A stretch of 55,655 nucleotides of DNA from Lactiplantibacillus pingfangensis. Lineage in GTDB: Bacteria > Bacillota > Bacilli > Lactobacillales > Lactobacillaceae. Below, piece by piece: positions 47,995-55,655 of the stretch. The stretch lies in assembly GCF_005404945.1 (NCBI RefSeq), contig NZ_BJDG01000025.1, positions 1-55,655 of the forward strand, in the 5' to 3' direction. The notes beneath the pieces are model-generated. The model was not told the origin of the DNA. It searched no databases and saw only the letters and a list, made by a program, of their open reading frames with translations. The position numbers and the translations under genes are program-made. Within the stretch, counting starts at the first letter, position 1. The number at the start of each line of letters is the position of its first letter.

Positions 47995-49526
47995 TGACAA
48001 AGCGAGCCTTATTAAGTGTTTCTGATAAACAAGGATTGACTGATTTTGCAAAAGGGTTAGTCGCACTCGACTATGAATTGGTTTCAACCGGTGGCACGAA
48101 GAAAGCCTTAGAAGCTGCGGGCGTTCCCGTTATCGGGATTGAAGAAGTGACCGGCTTCCCAGAAATGTTAGACGGTCGCGTGAAGACTTTGCATCCAAAA
48201 GTTCACGCTGGTTTATTGGCACGACGCGACTTACCAGCCCATATGGCGCAACTCAAAGAAGCTGGAATTACGCCAATTGATATGGTTGTGGTCAACTTGT
48301 ATCCGTTCAAAGCAACTATCTTACAACCAGATGTGACGCAAGCAGAAGCCATTGAACAGATTGATATTGGTGGTCCTTCAATGTTACGTTCAGCCGCCAA
48401 GAACTTTGCAGCCGTATTGCCAATTGTGGACCCAGCTGACTATGATCAAATTTTAGCTGACTTACAAACCGATACAGTGACGCCAGAATTGCGCCAGCGC
48501 TTAGCTGCCAAGGTTTTCCAACACACCGCGAGCTATGATGCGTTGATTGCGCAATATTTAACGACGGATGAATTTCCTGACAAATTAACCCTGACTTACG
48601 ACAAGAAGCAGGCACTGCGCTATGGTGAAAATAGTCATCAGAAGGCATCATTCTATGAAAATGCCTTGCCAACCCCATTCTCAATTACCGGTGCGAAACA
48701 GTTACATGGTAAAGAATTGTCATACAATAACATCAAGGATGCTGATGCAGCCTTGCATATGGTCAGCGAATACGATGTTCCGGCAGTTGTTGCGATGAAG
48801 CATATGAATCCTTGCGGTGTTGGGCTAGGTGATACGGTCGAAGCGGCCTGGGATAAAGCCTATGCCGCCGACTCAATTTCCATTTTTGGGGGCATTATTG
48901 CGCTTAATCGACCAGTTGATTTGGCAACGGCGGAAAAAATGCACAAGATTTTCTTGGAAATTATCATTGCGCCTAGTTTTGATCAGGATGCTTTTGACGT
49001 CTTAGCGAAGAAAAAGAATGTGCGGTTACTCACGGTCAACTTTGATCAAGCACACACGGCCGATAAGTTTGAAACAATCTCCGTTGGTGGGGGCTTGTTA
49101 CGTCAAGAAGTTGATCAAGCATTCGAAAACCTAGCTGATTTCACGGTTGTGACCAAACAACAACCAACGGACGCGCAATTAAAGGCGTTAGCATTCGGGC
49201 AACAAGTCGTCAAACACGTCAAGAGTAATGCGATTGTGGTGACTACCGCGGACCGAACTTTGGGCGTGGGATCTGGTCAGATGAACCGAATTGATTCAAC
49301 CAAAATTGCGATTGAAAAAGCCATGAGCAAGCCAGGTTATGAAAATGCCATTTTGGCTTCCGATGCCTTCTTCCCAATGGATGACTGTGTTCAATTCGCC
49401 GCCCAACATGGGATTCGTGCAATTGTACAACCTGGTGGCAGTATCAAAGATCAGGACTCAATTGATATGGCGGACCGTTACGGTATTGCCATGGTCACGA
49501 CGGGTGTACGACACTTCAGACATTAA
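47994..49526 (+). CDS. purH: AICAR transformylase/IMP cyclohydrolase
   Basis: A 510-aa bifunctional enzyme for the last two steps to IMP. The N-terminal cyclohydrolase domain ([14 protein letters not shown], then [15 protein letters not shown]) is followed by the transformylase domain with [10 protein letters not shown] and the catalytic K-H of AMKHMNPCG. The start overlaps the purN stop by one base. Confidence 0.96.
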   Translation: MTKRALLSVSDKQGLTDFAKGLVALDYELVSTGGTKKALEAAGVPVIGIEEVTGFPEMLDGRVKTLHPKVHAGLLARRDLPAHMAQLKEAGITPIDMVVVNLYPFKATILQPDVTQAEAIEQIDIGGPSMLRSAAKNFAAVLPIVDPADYDQILADLQTDTVTPELRQRLAAKVFQHTASYDALIAQYLTTDEFPDKLTLTYDKKQALRYGENSHQKASFYENALPTPFSITGAKQLHGKELSYNNIKDADAALHMVSEYDVPAVVAMKHMNPCGVGLGDTVEAAWDKAYAADSISIFGGIIALNRPVDLATAEKMHKIFLEIIIAPSFDQDAFDVLAKKKNVRLLTVNFDQAHTADKFETISVGGGLLRQEVDQAFENLADFTVVTKQQPTDAQLKALAFGQQVVKHVKSNAIVVTTADRTLGVGSGQMNRIDSTKIAIEKAMSKPGYENAILASDAFFPMDDCVQFAAQHGIRAIVQPGGSIKDQDSIDMADRYGIAMVTTGVRHFRH

Positions 49527-49544
49527 GCGAAAGGGTGGCAAGGC

Positions 49545-50780
49545 ATGGCTAAAGTTTTAGTTGTTGGTAATGGCGGGCGTGAACATGCGATTGCTAAAGC
49601 ATTGCTAGCAAGTCCTCAAGTCGCGCGGGTCTATTGTGCCCCGGGCAATCCAGGCATGCGGTTAGATGATATTCAAACGGTTGCGATTGATGAGCTGGCC
49701 TTTTCCGAATTAGTCACTTTTGCACGTCAAAAAGCCATTGACTTGACCGTGATCGGACCAGAAGTGCCATTGGCCGCCGGAATTGTCGATTACTTTCAGG
49801 CGGCGGGTTTGGCTGTTTTTGGACCGAACAAAGCCGCTGCCAGGCTCGAAAGCTCAAAAGTTTTTGCAAAACAATTTATGGCGCGACATCAAATCCCAAC
49901 GGCTGGTTATCAACTTTTTCATGAGTTAACGAGTGCCATTGCGTATAGTCGTGAACAGCCTGTGCCACAAGTCATCAAAGTCGATGGCTTAGCGGCTGGC
50001 AAAGGGGTCACCGTGGCCATGACTCGTGATGAGGCGGAAGCGGCGTTAGTGACCGCATTTGAGGCAACTGAGACGGTCTTGATTGAAGATTATGTTGAAG
50101 GCTTTGAATTCTCACAAATGGTCTTCGTTGGTGGCGACAAGACTGTCTTGTTACCAACCGCACAGGATCATAAGCGCCTGTTGGATGATGATCTTGGGCC
50201 TAACACTGGTGGCATGGGAGCTTACTCACCTGTACCGCAAATAACACCGGAAATTTTGGCGCAGACGGTGACGACCATTATTGAACCGACCATCAAAGGG
50301 CTTAAAGCCGATGATTTGAGTTTTGAAGGCGTCATTTATGTGGGTGGTATCTTGACACCACAAGGACCACAAGTGATTGAATATAATTTGCGACTAGGTG
50401 ATCCTGAAGCACAAATCTTGTTGCCACAATGTCAGAGCGATTTTTATCAGCTCATCGTCGACTTGTTGCAGCATCGGCAACCGGTTGTGCAATGGCAAAC
50501 CGATGAAACCTATCTCGGGGTTGTCTTGGCGGCACCGGGGTATCCGGGGCCAACAAAAGCAAATGTGCCGGTACCGACCGTCCCTGGTGCTGACTATGCC
50601 AGTGTTGCTGGCGAACCGGGCGCCTTAGTGAGTGCCGGTGGACGCTTGATGATGCTGGGGACGCACGCCGTAGATTTAGCGACAGCCCAGCACCAAGTTT
50701 ATGCCCAACTGGCGCAATTGACCTTAGGTGACTTGTGTTATCGGCATGATATTGGTGCCAAAGGACTCACTAAAACCTAA
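49545..50780 (+). CDS. purD: GAR synthetase
   Basis: A 411-aa ATP-grasp phosphoribosylamine-glycine ligase. [15 protein letters not shown] opens it, [14 protein letters not shown] and [13 protein letters not shown] follow. Last gene of the operon. No strong terminator is seen before the next promoter at 50798, so read-through into the T-box leader is possible. purB and purA are not in the window. Confidence 0.96.
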   Translation: MAKVLVVGNGGREHAIAKALLASPQVARVYCAPGNPGMRLDDIQTVAIDELAFSELVTFARQKAIDLTVIGPEVPLAAGIVDYFQAAGLAVFGPNKAAARLESSKVFAKQFMARHQIPTAGYQLFHELTSAIAYSREQPVPQVIKVDGLAAGKGVTVAMTRDEAEAALVTAFEATETVLIEDYVEGFEFSQMVFVGGDKTVLLPTAQDHKRLLDDDLGPNTGGMGAYSPVPQITPEILAQTVTTIIEPTIKGLKADDLSFEGVIYVGGILTPQGPQVIEYNLRLGDPEAQILLPQCQSDFYQLIVDLLQHRQPVVQWQTDETYLGVVLAAPGYPGPTKANVPVPTVPGADYASVAGEPGALVSAGGRLMMLGTHAVDLATAQHQVYAQLAQLTLGDLCYRHDIGAKGLTKT

Positions 50781-50797
50781 AAAGCGTGATGATGAGC

Positions 50798-50826
50798 TTG
50801 ACAATTATGAGAAACAGACTTATAGT
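50798..50826 (+). promoter_or_regulatory. Sigma-A promoter of the Met T-box/MetE-like unit
   Basis: TTGACA (50798-50803), 17 nt, TATAGT (50821-50826). Near consensus, 18 nt after purD. Confidence 0.85.
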
Positions 50827-50839
50827 TTAATCATCATTT

Positions 50840-51118
50840 AATCGTAATCTCATATTTGCGTTGAGGAGAAGAGTAGCGTTTAGTTTTAGGTGACAGTGAG
50901 CCCGACGAGTGGAAACGGGTCCTAAGATAAGCGTGAAGATGAGCTCTGAGCATGTCAGGCGGTTCACGCTGACTGACCGGTTGCAACCGTTAGCTTGCCA
51001 GGTATCAACAGGTACCGTTGAGGCTAGTTGTGTAAACAATTAGTGAAGCTAGGGTGGTAACGCGCAAAAAAATCGTCCCTTTTAATCACATTGGTGTGAT
51101 TAAAAGGGACGATTTTTT
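50840..51118 (+). ncRNA. T-box leader, candidate Met specifier
   Basis: Stem I entry GAGGAGAAGAGTAGCG, candidate specifier ATG at 50939-50941 in GAAGATGAGCTC, T-box AGGGTGGTAACGCG (51051-51064), then a terminator whose arms AAATCGTCCCTTTTAATCACA-type text (51070 on) pair almost perfectly over a TTGG loop (to 51118). It matches the leader at 20.8 kb around the specifier. Control of a MetE-like gene supports methionine. Confidence 0.92.
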
Positions 51119-51153
51119 AGTTACGATTAAAACAAAATTTAACGGGGGCTTTT

Positions 51154-52314
51154 ATGATGACAACAGCAACACAAACATTTTCAAACCGGACCACTTCACC
51201 ATTTCGTTATGACTTCGTTGGTAGTTTCTTGCGGCCAGCAGCTTTAAAGACAGCACGGGCGCAATTTGCTAAGGGAGCGCTTGATGCGGCTGGGTTAAAA
51301 AAAGTTGAAGATGCCGCAATTGTTGAGCTGATTCAAAAGGAAGAAGCGGCAGGATTAAAGGCTGTTTCCGATGGTGAATTTCGGCGGAGCTGGTGGCATT
51401 TAGACTTTTTCTGGGGCTTACAAGGGATTGAAAAGAAACAACTGGCCCAAGGTTATGTTTTCCATGATGAAGAAACGCGGGCCGAATCTGCCATTGTCAG
51501 CGGCAAGCTTAGCGGTGAGAATCACCCGTTTGTTGACCATTTCAAGTTTGTGCGTGATCATGTCAGTGCTGGCACCCAAATCAAGCAAACGATTCCAGCA
51601 CCAGCCCAGTGCCTAGCTGAATTACAGAGGCCAGAAAATGTGGCGGCATTACGCCGAGTTTATGGCACGGAGGCTGCAGTTGTTAAGGATTTAGCAGCGG
51701 CCTATCATCAAGTTATTGAAGACTTATACGCCGCGGGTGCGCGCACGATTCAATTGGATGACTGTACTTGGGGGATGTTAGCCGGTAATCATGCTAAAGG
51801 TGCGGAAACTGGTGACCTCACCGCTCGTAATGACGCGGTTTTGGACCAAAACAAACAACTTTATTTGGACGTTAATAACGAAGCGATTAAAGACTTACCC
51901 GCAGATTTAACGATTAATACACATATTTGTCGCGGTAATTATCATTCTACTTGGGCATCAGCTGGTGGTTACGATTCTGTGGCCGACCCACTGTTCAACC
52001 AAGAAAACGTTAAGGCTTACTACCTTGAATACGATAGCGACCGTGCGGGTGGCTTTGAACCATTGAAATTAGTTAGTGACAACAAGTTAGTTGTTTTAGG
52101 ATTATTGACTTCTAAATCAGGTGAGTTGGAAGATCGCCAGACTGTCATTGATCGGATTCATGAAGCGGCCAACTATTTGCCATTAGACCGGTTGTGCTTA
52201 AGCACACAATGCGGATTTGCTTCTACCGAAGAAGGCAATGTGCTAACTGAAGCACAACAGTGGGCAAAGATTGCCCTCGTTAAGTCAATTGCTGAAGAAG
52301 TCTGGGGCGTCTAA
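51154..52314 (+). CDS. MetE-like (cobalamin-independent) methionine synthase family protein
   Basis: A 386-aa protein covering only the C-terminal barrel of MetE (YxjG/YxjH type). Zinc ligands are visible in INTHICRGNY (His, Cys) and LSTQCGFAS (Cys), with a Glu in YLEYDSD. FRYDFVGSFLRP opens it. It would methylate homocysteine to methionine; the methyl donor for this short class is uncertain. Start at 51154 or the adjacent ATG 51157. Preceded by the Met T-box. Confidence 0.9.
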   Translation: MMTTATQTFSNRTTSPFRYDFVGSFLRPAALKTARAQFAKGALDAAGLKKVEDAAIVELIQKEEAAGLKAVSDGEFRRSWWHLDFFWGLQGIEKKQLAQGYVFHDEETRAESAIVSGKLSGENHPFVDHFKFVRDHVSAGTQIKQTIPAPAQCLAELQRPENVAALRRVYGTEAAVVKDLAAAYHQVIEDLYAAGARTIQLDDCTWGMLAGNHAKGAETGDLTARNDAVLDQNKQLYLDVNNEAIKDLPADLTINTHICRGNYHSTWASAGGYDSVADPLFNQENVKAYYLEYDSDRAGGFEPLKLVSDNKLVVLGLLTSKSGELEDRQTVIDRIHEAANYLPLDRLCLSTQCGFASTEEGNVLTEAQQWAKIALVKSIAEEVWGV

Positions 52315-52319
52315 CCAGG

Positions 52320-52332
52320 TCATAATGAGTCA
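52320..52332 (+). repeat. Direct repeat TCATAATGAGTCA, left copy
   Basis: 13 bp just after the MetE-like gene, repeated exactly at 52772-52784. The pair brackets the 439-bp R7-M2c composite. Confidence 0.6.
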
Positions 52333-52349
52333 CCAATTAATTAATAGCT

Positions 52350-52539
52350 GTCGCTTCCGGTTGGAACTGATCACATGCGGTCGTGGGACCAGGCCAAGCC
52401 TGAGGAGCGGTCTTGGCCTTCGCCCGGAATGGTTGCAAAAACCGCAACTATCCCGGACCGTCCGTGGCGTAACGTCGGCAAAAAACGGCCGATGTAACGC
52501 CACCATCACGACCGATGTTATCAGCCCCAACCTTCAGCC
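52350..52539 (+). repeat. Structured intergenic repeat R, copy R7 (three inner hairpins)
   Basis: The outer stem TTGGAACTGATCACAT..GCGGTCGTG pairs with CACGACCGATGTTATCAGCCCCAA. Inner hairpins: GGCCAAG/CTTGGCC, GGTTGC/GCAACT closed by CCGG, and GTGGCGTAACGTCGGC/GCCGATGTAACGCCAC. The most complete and regular copy. Confidence 0.88.
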
Positions 52540-52540
52540 A

Positions 52541-52690
52541 TAAACTTAGCGGAGACTGGCAGAAATATTGTGCCGTGTGGGTAAGATTCAAAGACGTGGG
52601 GTATCGGGTTTGAATCGAAATCTTAGACCACACTCTGGTTGGGACTATCCCGTATCCGACAATCATTCTGATTGACGGAGCAGTTATCAT
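52541..52690 (+). repeat. Repeat module M2, copy M2c
   Basis: Shares CTTAGCGGAGACTGGCAGAA-type text, GGTTTGAATCGAAATCTTAGACC and TGACGGAGCAG with M2b. GTAAGATT / AATCTTA arms form a hairpin. Confidence 0.6.
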
Positions 52691-52771
52691 AATTCTAGTC
52701 TAAAATGTTTATTATTGACATAACGGTGTTTACGAGCCTTTTTGATTACAATCTTTAGGCAGTTAATTAGA

Positions 52772-52784
52772 TCATAATGAGTCA
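52772..52784 (+). repeat. Direct repeat TCATAATGAGTCA, right copy
   Basis: Exact copy of 52320-52332. Here it forms the 5' arm of the terminator that follows. Confidence 0.6.
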
Positions 52785-52815
52785 TCGGCCGAAGTTGGTT
52801 GATGGCTCATTTTCA
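52777..52815 (+). terminator. Displaced terminator of the MetE-like gene
   Basis: AATGAGTCATC pairs with GATGGCTCATT, then TTCATATTTT. The left direct repeat at 52320 carries the 5' arm only, so the hairpin was probably adjacent to the gene before the repeat arrived. Confidence 0.65.
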
Positions 52816-52907
52816 TATTTTAATGTCATATATAATCGACATTTCTTAAGTGAGTGTTAGACGCTAGGTGTCAATTAGCCTTGATGTTTTAAAAGGGAGC
52901 GAGTACA

Positions 52908-53105
52908 TTGAATCGAGTCAAAAATTATCGTAAGTCGGCAGGATTAACCCAATTTGAATTAGCACAAGCGGTTGGTGTTGCCCGCCAAACCATCAATCTG
53001 GTTGAAAATGACAAGTATAATCCATCACTCGATCTCTGTATTCGTTTAGCGCAAGTGTTGCATACGGATCTTAATCAGTTGTTCTGGGAGAAAATAAACG
53101 GATGA
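52908..53105 (+). CDS. XRE-family HTH regulator (short, YgzD-like)
   Basis: A 65-aa single helix-turn-helix protein: LTQFELAQAVGVARQTINLVE (the HTH) then NDKYNPSLDLCIRLAQVL. The start is TTG 52908, with AAAGGGAGCGA upstream. The stop overlaps the next gene start (ATGA). Such small regulators often sit in front of DUF3278-type membrane proteins, as here. Confidence 0.88.
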   Translation: MNRVKNYRKSAGLTQFELAQAVGVARQTINLVENDKYNPSLDLCIRLAQVLHTDLNQLFWEKING

Positions 53106-53631
53106 AGAATGGGGAATGGCTGCACGATTGGGTTGTCAAACGTTTTTTTGTATTACGGGAAGCTTTGACGAGTATAAACGTCAAGCAGTGGGGCGGATTA
53201 GTACGACTGCTTTTTTGGCTTCCATTATGTTCATAGTCGTTGCCACTGTGATTGCGGGTGTGTGGGGAATACAATCACCGTATGACGCATTGGTTGGTCT
53301 CATGATGGCGAATATTGTCTTTTCGATGGGAATCATTGCACCTTACGTGATGATTGCTAGTCAGCGTGCACATCTAACTGATCAGGAGGTTGGCTGGCAA
53401 TCAATGCGTCAAGCCCGCCAAAAAATAGGCTGGCAAGCACTCGGTTCCGGCAGCTATTTTGGAATCAGCACGTATTTCTTGTTTGCCGGTATTGATATGC
53501 TGACTGATGGTAGTGACTTCTTTGCTGTTTTGAGTTTACCTGGTAATATTTGGCATGCGGTGTTTCGTGGCATATTCTTTGGCAGTTGCATGGGATTAAT
53601 CGGGTTGAGTCGCCTGAAAAAACAAGTTTAA
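53102..53631 (+). pseudogene. DUF3278-like membrane protein gene with a frameshift
   Basis: Translation from ATG 53102, which overlaps the HTH stop, reads MKNGEWLHDWVVKRFF and then goes out of register at the T7 run (53143-53149). The family text continues in another frame as CITGSFDEYKRQAVGRI, followed by about four spans (to residue about 170). Homologues read RFFG(I/V)TG here, so one G seems missing after the T-run. The frame from 53116 alone lacks a ribosome binding site. Could be a true lesion, slippage or a sequencing error. Confidence 0.75.
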
Positions 53632-53652
53632 CACCGAAATTAGTTAATGAAA

Positions 53653-53700
53653 TAAAAAAAGTGATTCAGAAATTTGGTTAAAATTTCTGAATCACTTTTT
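53653..53700. terminator. Bidirectional terminator
   Basis: AAAAAGTGATTCAGAAATTT pairs with AAATTTCTGAATCACTTTTT between converging genes. Confidence 0.92.
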
Positions 53701-53720
53701 GTTGCTGCTGTCAGGTTTAA

Positions 53721-55025
53721 TTAAGCCACAAAAGCAAAGTAAGCAATGAAGACGACCATCATCGTCCACATTAAGGCGTTAACTTCGCGCCAACGGCCTT
53801 TAACCGTCATGGTAATTGGGTAGAAGATGAAGCCCACAGCCAAGCCTTCGGAGATACTATAAGTCAATAGCATCATAATCATAGTGAAGAAGGTCGGCAC
53901 CGCAATTTCAAATTTCGTCCAATCAATATACTGGACGTTGGATAACATTAAAATACCGACGATAATTAACGCTGAGGCCGTGACGGCTGACGTGATCACC
54001 GATAAGAGTGGTGAGAAGAAGGCAGCAATCGCGAACAAAATTGCCACGACGACGGAAGATAAACCGGTCCGTGCTCCAACAGCGACGCCAGAGGTGGATT
54101 CCACATAGGCGGTGGTTGGCGAAGTCCCGAAAATGGCGCCAATCGTTGTTGCTAAAGCGCCACTAAACAAGGCCTTACCGACACCTTTGACTTCGCCAGT
54201 GTCATGATTGACCATGCCGGCTTCCGTGGCGACACCGACTAAGGTTCCCGAGGTATCAAATAAGCCAATGATGAAGAAGGTCAAAATGACGATAATCATT
54301 TGAAACGAGTTGATGTCTGTCAGATGCAAGATGGCTTGACCAAAGATTGGTTGGACGCTAGGAACGCCACTGATAATGCCGGTTGGTAAGGGAATGACTT
54401 TGAAAATCATCCCGACAACTGCGGTGATGAACATGCCCCAGAAAATACCACCCGTCACATTGGCAGTGACCAGCATGACGCCGACGATAATCCCGAAAAT
54501 GGCGAGCAAGACGGCTGGACTATGCAAGTTGCCTAAAGCGACCGCGTTCGATTTGCTGGCGACAATGATACCAGAAGTTTGTAAGCCAGAAAAGGCAATG
54601 AACAGCCCAATACCAGCAGAAACGGCATATTTTAACGCGCTCGGAATCAAATTGATTAATTTATCCCTTAACTTGGATAATGTTAGCAAAATAAATAGTA
54701 AGCCAGCAACGAACACGCCGGCTAAAGCTGTTTGCCACGGAATATGCCAAGATTGCACAACGGTATACGTGAAAAAGGCGTTGAGTCCCATTCCTGGTGC
54801 TAAAGCAACCGGGAAATTTGCGACAAGGCCCATGAGTAAACAACCAACAATGGCAGCCAACACGGTCGCGGTAAAGACGGCAGTTTTGTTCATGCCGGCA
54901 CCCCCTAATAGTTCGGGGTTTACCGCCAAAATGTATGACATTGCCAAGAAGGTGGTTAAGCCACCCACAAGTTCAGCTCGGACAGAAGTGCGTCGTTGCT
55001 TTAAATGAAATAATTGCTCTAAAAT
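53721..55025 (-). CDS. NCS2-family purine permease (guanine/hypoxanthine type)
   Basis: A 434-aa permease with about 12-14 spans. AMSYILAVNPELL, GMGLNAFFTYT and GTSPTTAYVESTSGVAVGARTG are typical of the AzgA/PbuG branch carrying guanine, hypoxanthine or adenine. The family N-terminus (EQLFHLKQRRTSVRAELVGG) is encoded in frame upstream of the first GTG (54968), and AAGGAG lies 9 nt before ATT 55025. I therefore extend the gene to a rare ATT start. A GTG start at 54968 would truncate the protein and has no Shine-Dalgarno. Confidence 0.85.
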   Translation of the reverse strand: MLEQLFHLKQRRTSVRAELVGGLTTFLAMSYILAVNPELLGGAGMNKTAVFTATVLAAIVGCLLMGLVANFPVALAPGMGLNAFFTYTVVQSWHIPWQTALAGVFVAGLLFILLTLSKLRDKLINLIPSALKYAVSAGIGLFIAFSGLQTSGIIVASKSNAVALGNLHSPAVLLAIFGIIVGVMLVTANVTGGIFWGMFITAVVGMIFKVIPLPTGIISGVPSVQPIFGQAILHLTDINSFQMIIVILTFFIIGLFDTSGTLVGVATEAGMVNHDTGEVKGVGKALFSGALATTIGAIFGTSPTTAYVESTSGVAVGARTGLSSVVVAILFAIAAFFSPLLSVITSAVTASALIIVGILMLSNVQYIDWTKFEIAVPTFFTMIMMLLTYSISEGLAVGFIFYPITMTVKGRWREVNALMWTMMVVFIAYFAFVA

Positions 55026-55072
55026 AGTTTCCCGCTCCTTACATAATAAAAGGTTAACAATTCAACAATTAT

Positions 55073-55089
55073 CCAGTATAACATACTGG
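55073..55089. promoter_or_regulatory. Palindrome over the NCS2 permease promoter
   Basis: CCAGTAT-AAC-ATACTGG, perfect 7-bp arms. It contains the minus-strand extended -10 TGTTATACT, so a bound protein would block the promoter. Confidence 0.5.
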
Positions 55090-55140
55090 TTTTTGGATGG
55101 TAGGGGGTGGCCGCATTAACCGTAAGACCAATGTAAACAA

Positions 55141-55185
55141 AAGACCGGTCCAATCGTGATTATCACGACTAGACCGGCTGAGTCT
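55141..55185 (-). terminator. Terminator of the truncated permease gene
   Basis: On the minus strand GCCGGTCTAGTCGTGAT pairs with ATCACGATTGGACCGGT and is followed by CTTTTGTTT. Confidence 0.8.
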
Positions 55186-55196
55186 TTTTTATGAAA

Positions 55197-55583
55197 TTAA
55201 TTGTTTTCTTCATTTAGGCCGACTGATTCTTCATCGACGGTTTTTTCGGCAGCGTGACGATTGAACAAGAGATTTAAGCCAACTGCGGCCAAACTCCCGA
55301 CAACGACACCGTTGCCTAACATGATTTGGAGTGAATTTGGTAAGAACTGAAAAATATTGGTACGAACGGTAACGCCTAACCCCAAACCAATGGAGACGGC
55401 GGCAACTAGTAAGTTATTGTTATTGCGGAAATCCACCTGAGCGAGCATGCGAATCCCTTGGATACCGACGATCCCAAACATGACGACCATCGCGCCACCT
55501 AAAACTGGGTCGGGAATGACGGTCGCTAAGGCGCCAATTTTTGGCAGCAAACCGAGGACAACTAAAAATGCCGCTGAGTAAAG
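55197..55583 (-). pseudogene. 3' remnant of an NCS2 xanthine/uracil-type permease, cut by an IS
   Basis: The last 128 or so codons of a nucleobase permease: [20 protein letters not shown], then PDPVLGGAMVVMFGIVGI and two C-terminal spans, ending in an acidic tail (DEESVGLNEENN). This is the conserved C-terminus of the PbuX/UraA branch. Upstream of the Tyr-Ser-Ala codons the reading frame enters IS end sequence at about 55584 and the family text stops. The remnant lacks most spans and cannot transport. Confidence 0.8.
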
Positions 55584-55655
55584 TGAACCCCCAAGGTTGG
55601 ACAGAAAAATCCAATTTTGGGGGTTTCATTTATGAGTAAATTTAATTTCGATTTT
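55584..55655 (+). mobile_element. Left end of an IS3-family element (continues beyond window)
   Basis: TGAACCCCCAAGGTTGGACA begins the element. AACCCCCAAGGTTGGA and TCCAATTTTGGGGGTT make the imperfect inverted repeat often seen at IS150-type ends. ATG at 55632 opens MSKFNFDF, the usual start of an IS3-type orfA, cut by the window end. The element interrupts the permease. Confidence 0.75.

Overview
The window looks like chromosome from the Lactiplantibacillus plantarum group (L. plantarum, L. pentosus or L. paraplantarum). GC content is moderate, Shine-Dalgarno sites are strong, several starts are TTG or GTG, and cre-like and T-box sites are present. The gene content and order (pts20-type IIB/IIA with twin 6-phospho-beta-glucosidases, thrC, alpha carbonic anhydrase, an 11-gene pur operon) is what I remember for this group. 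I cannot fix the species without a search. No prophage, CRISPR array, tRNA or rRNA is visible.

Layout. 1-7 kb: glycosyltransferase, UTRA-type GntR regulator, PTS IIB and IIA without a IIC, then two tandem 6-phospho-beta-glucosidases. A 1.2 kb non-coding island of repeats separates the PTS genes from the glucosidases. 7-13 kb: small membrane protein, Eis-like acetyltransferase, MupG-type phosphomuramidase, and a tight operon of Tad2-like protein, SDR, HIT, ADP-ribose-type Nudix and sugar acetyltransferase. 13-25 kb: HAD phosphatase, threonine synthase, GH13 cyclomaltodextrinase-like enzyme, phosphoglycerate-mutase-like phosphatase, small membrane and hypothetical proteins, a Met-type T-box with a MalY/PatC C-S lyase, GtrA, and a universal stress protein. 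25-31 kb: a YtrA-like GntR/ABC operon whose ATPase gene carries an in-frame stop, and a BceAB-like ABC system. 31-39 kb: asparaginase, DUF915 hydrolase, carbonic anhydrase, tyrosine phosphatase, lipoate ligase, and two FMN-reductase-like proteins. The second of these carries a PAS/DUF438-like domain and four repeats resembling ApbE flavinylation sites. 39-51 kb: purEKCSQLFMNHD, a complete IMP branch except for purB. 51-55.6 kb: a second Met T-box with a MetE-like enzyme, an HTH/DUF3278 pair with a frameshift, an NCS2 purine permease, and a second permease truncated by an IS3-type element at the window edge.

The most striking non-genic feature is a family of long, strongly base-paired intergenic elements: seven copies, R1 to R7, of about 90-190 bp. 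Each has a long outer stem enclosing one to three inner hairpins, with compensatory changes between copies. They combine with two other modules, M2 and M3. A second structured family (B) occurs as an inverted pair. Two R-containing composites are flanked by direct repeats of 11 and 13 bp, which suggests mobility.

The genes fit a carbohydrate-scavenging, purine-prototrophic fermenter. Beta-glucoside, muropeptide-sugar and maltodextrin genes carry CcpA-like sites, and sulfur amino acid genes are under T-box control. Purine synthesis sits beside purine permeases, one of them lost to an IS. Decay marks (nonsense, frameshift, IS truncation) affect three accessory genes. All calls come from reading the sequence; no database search was run.
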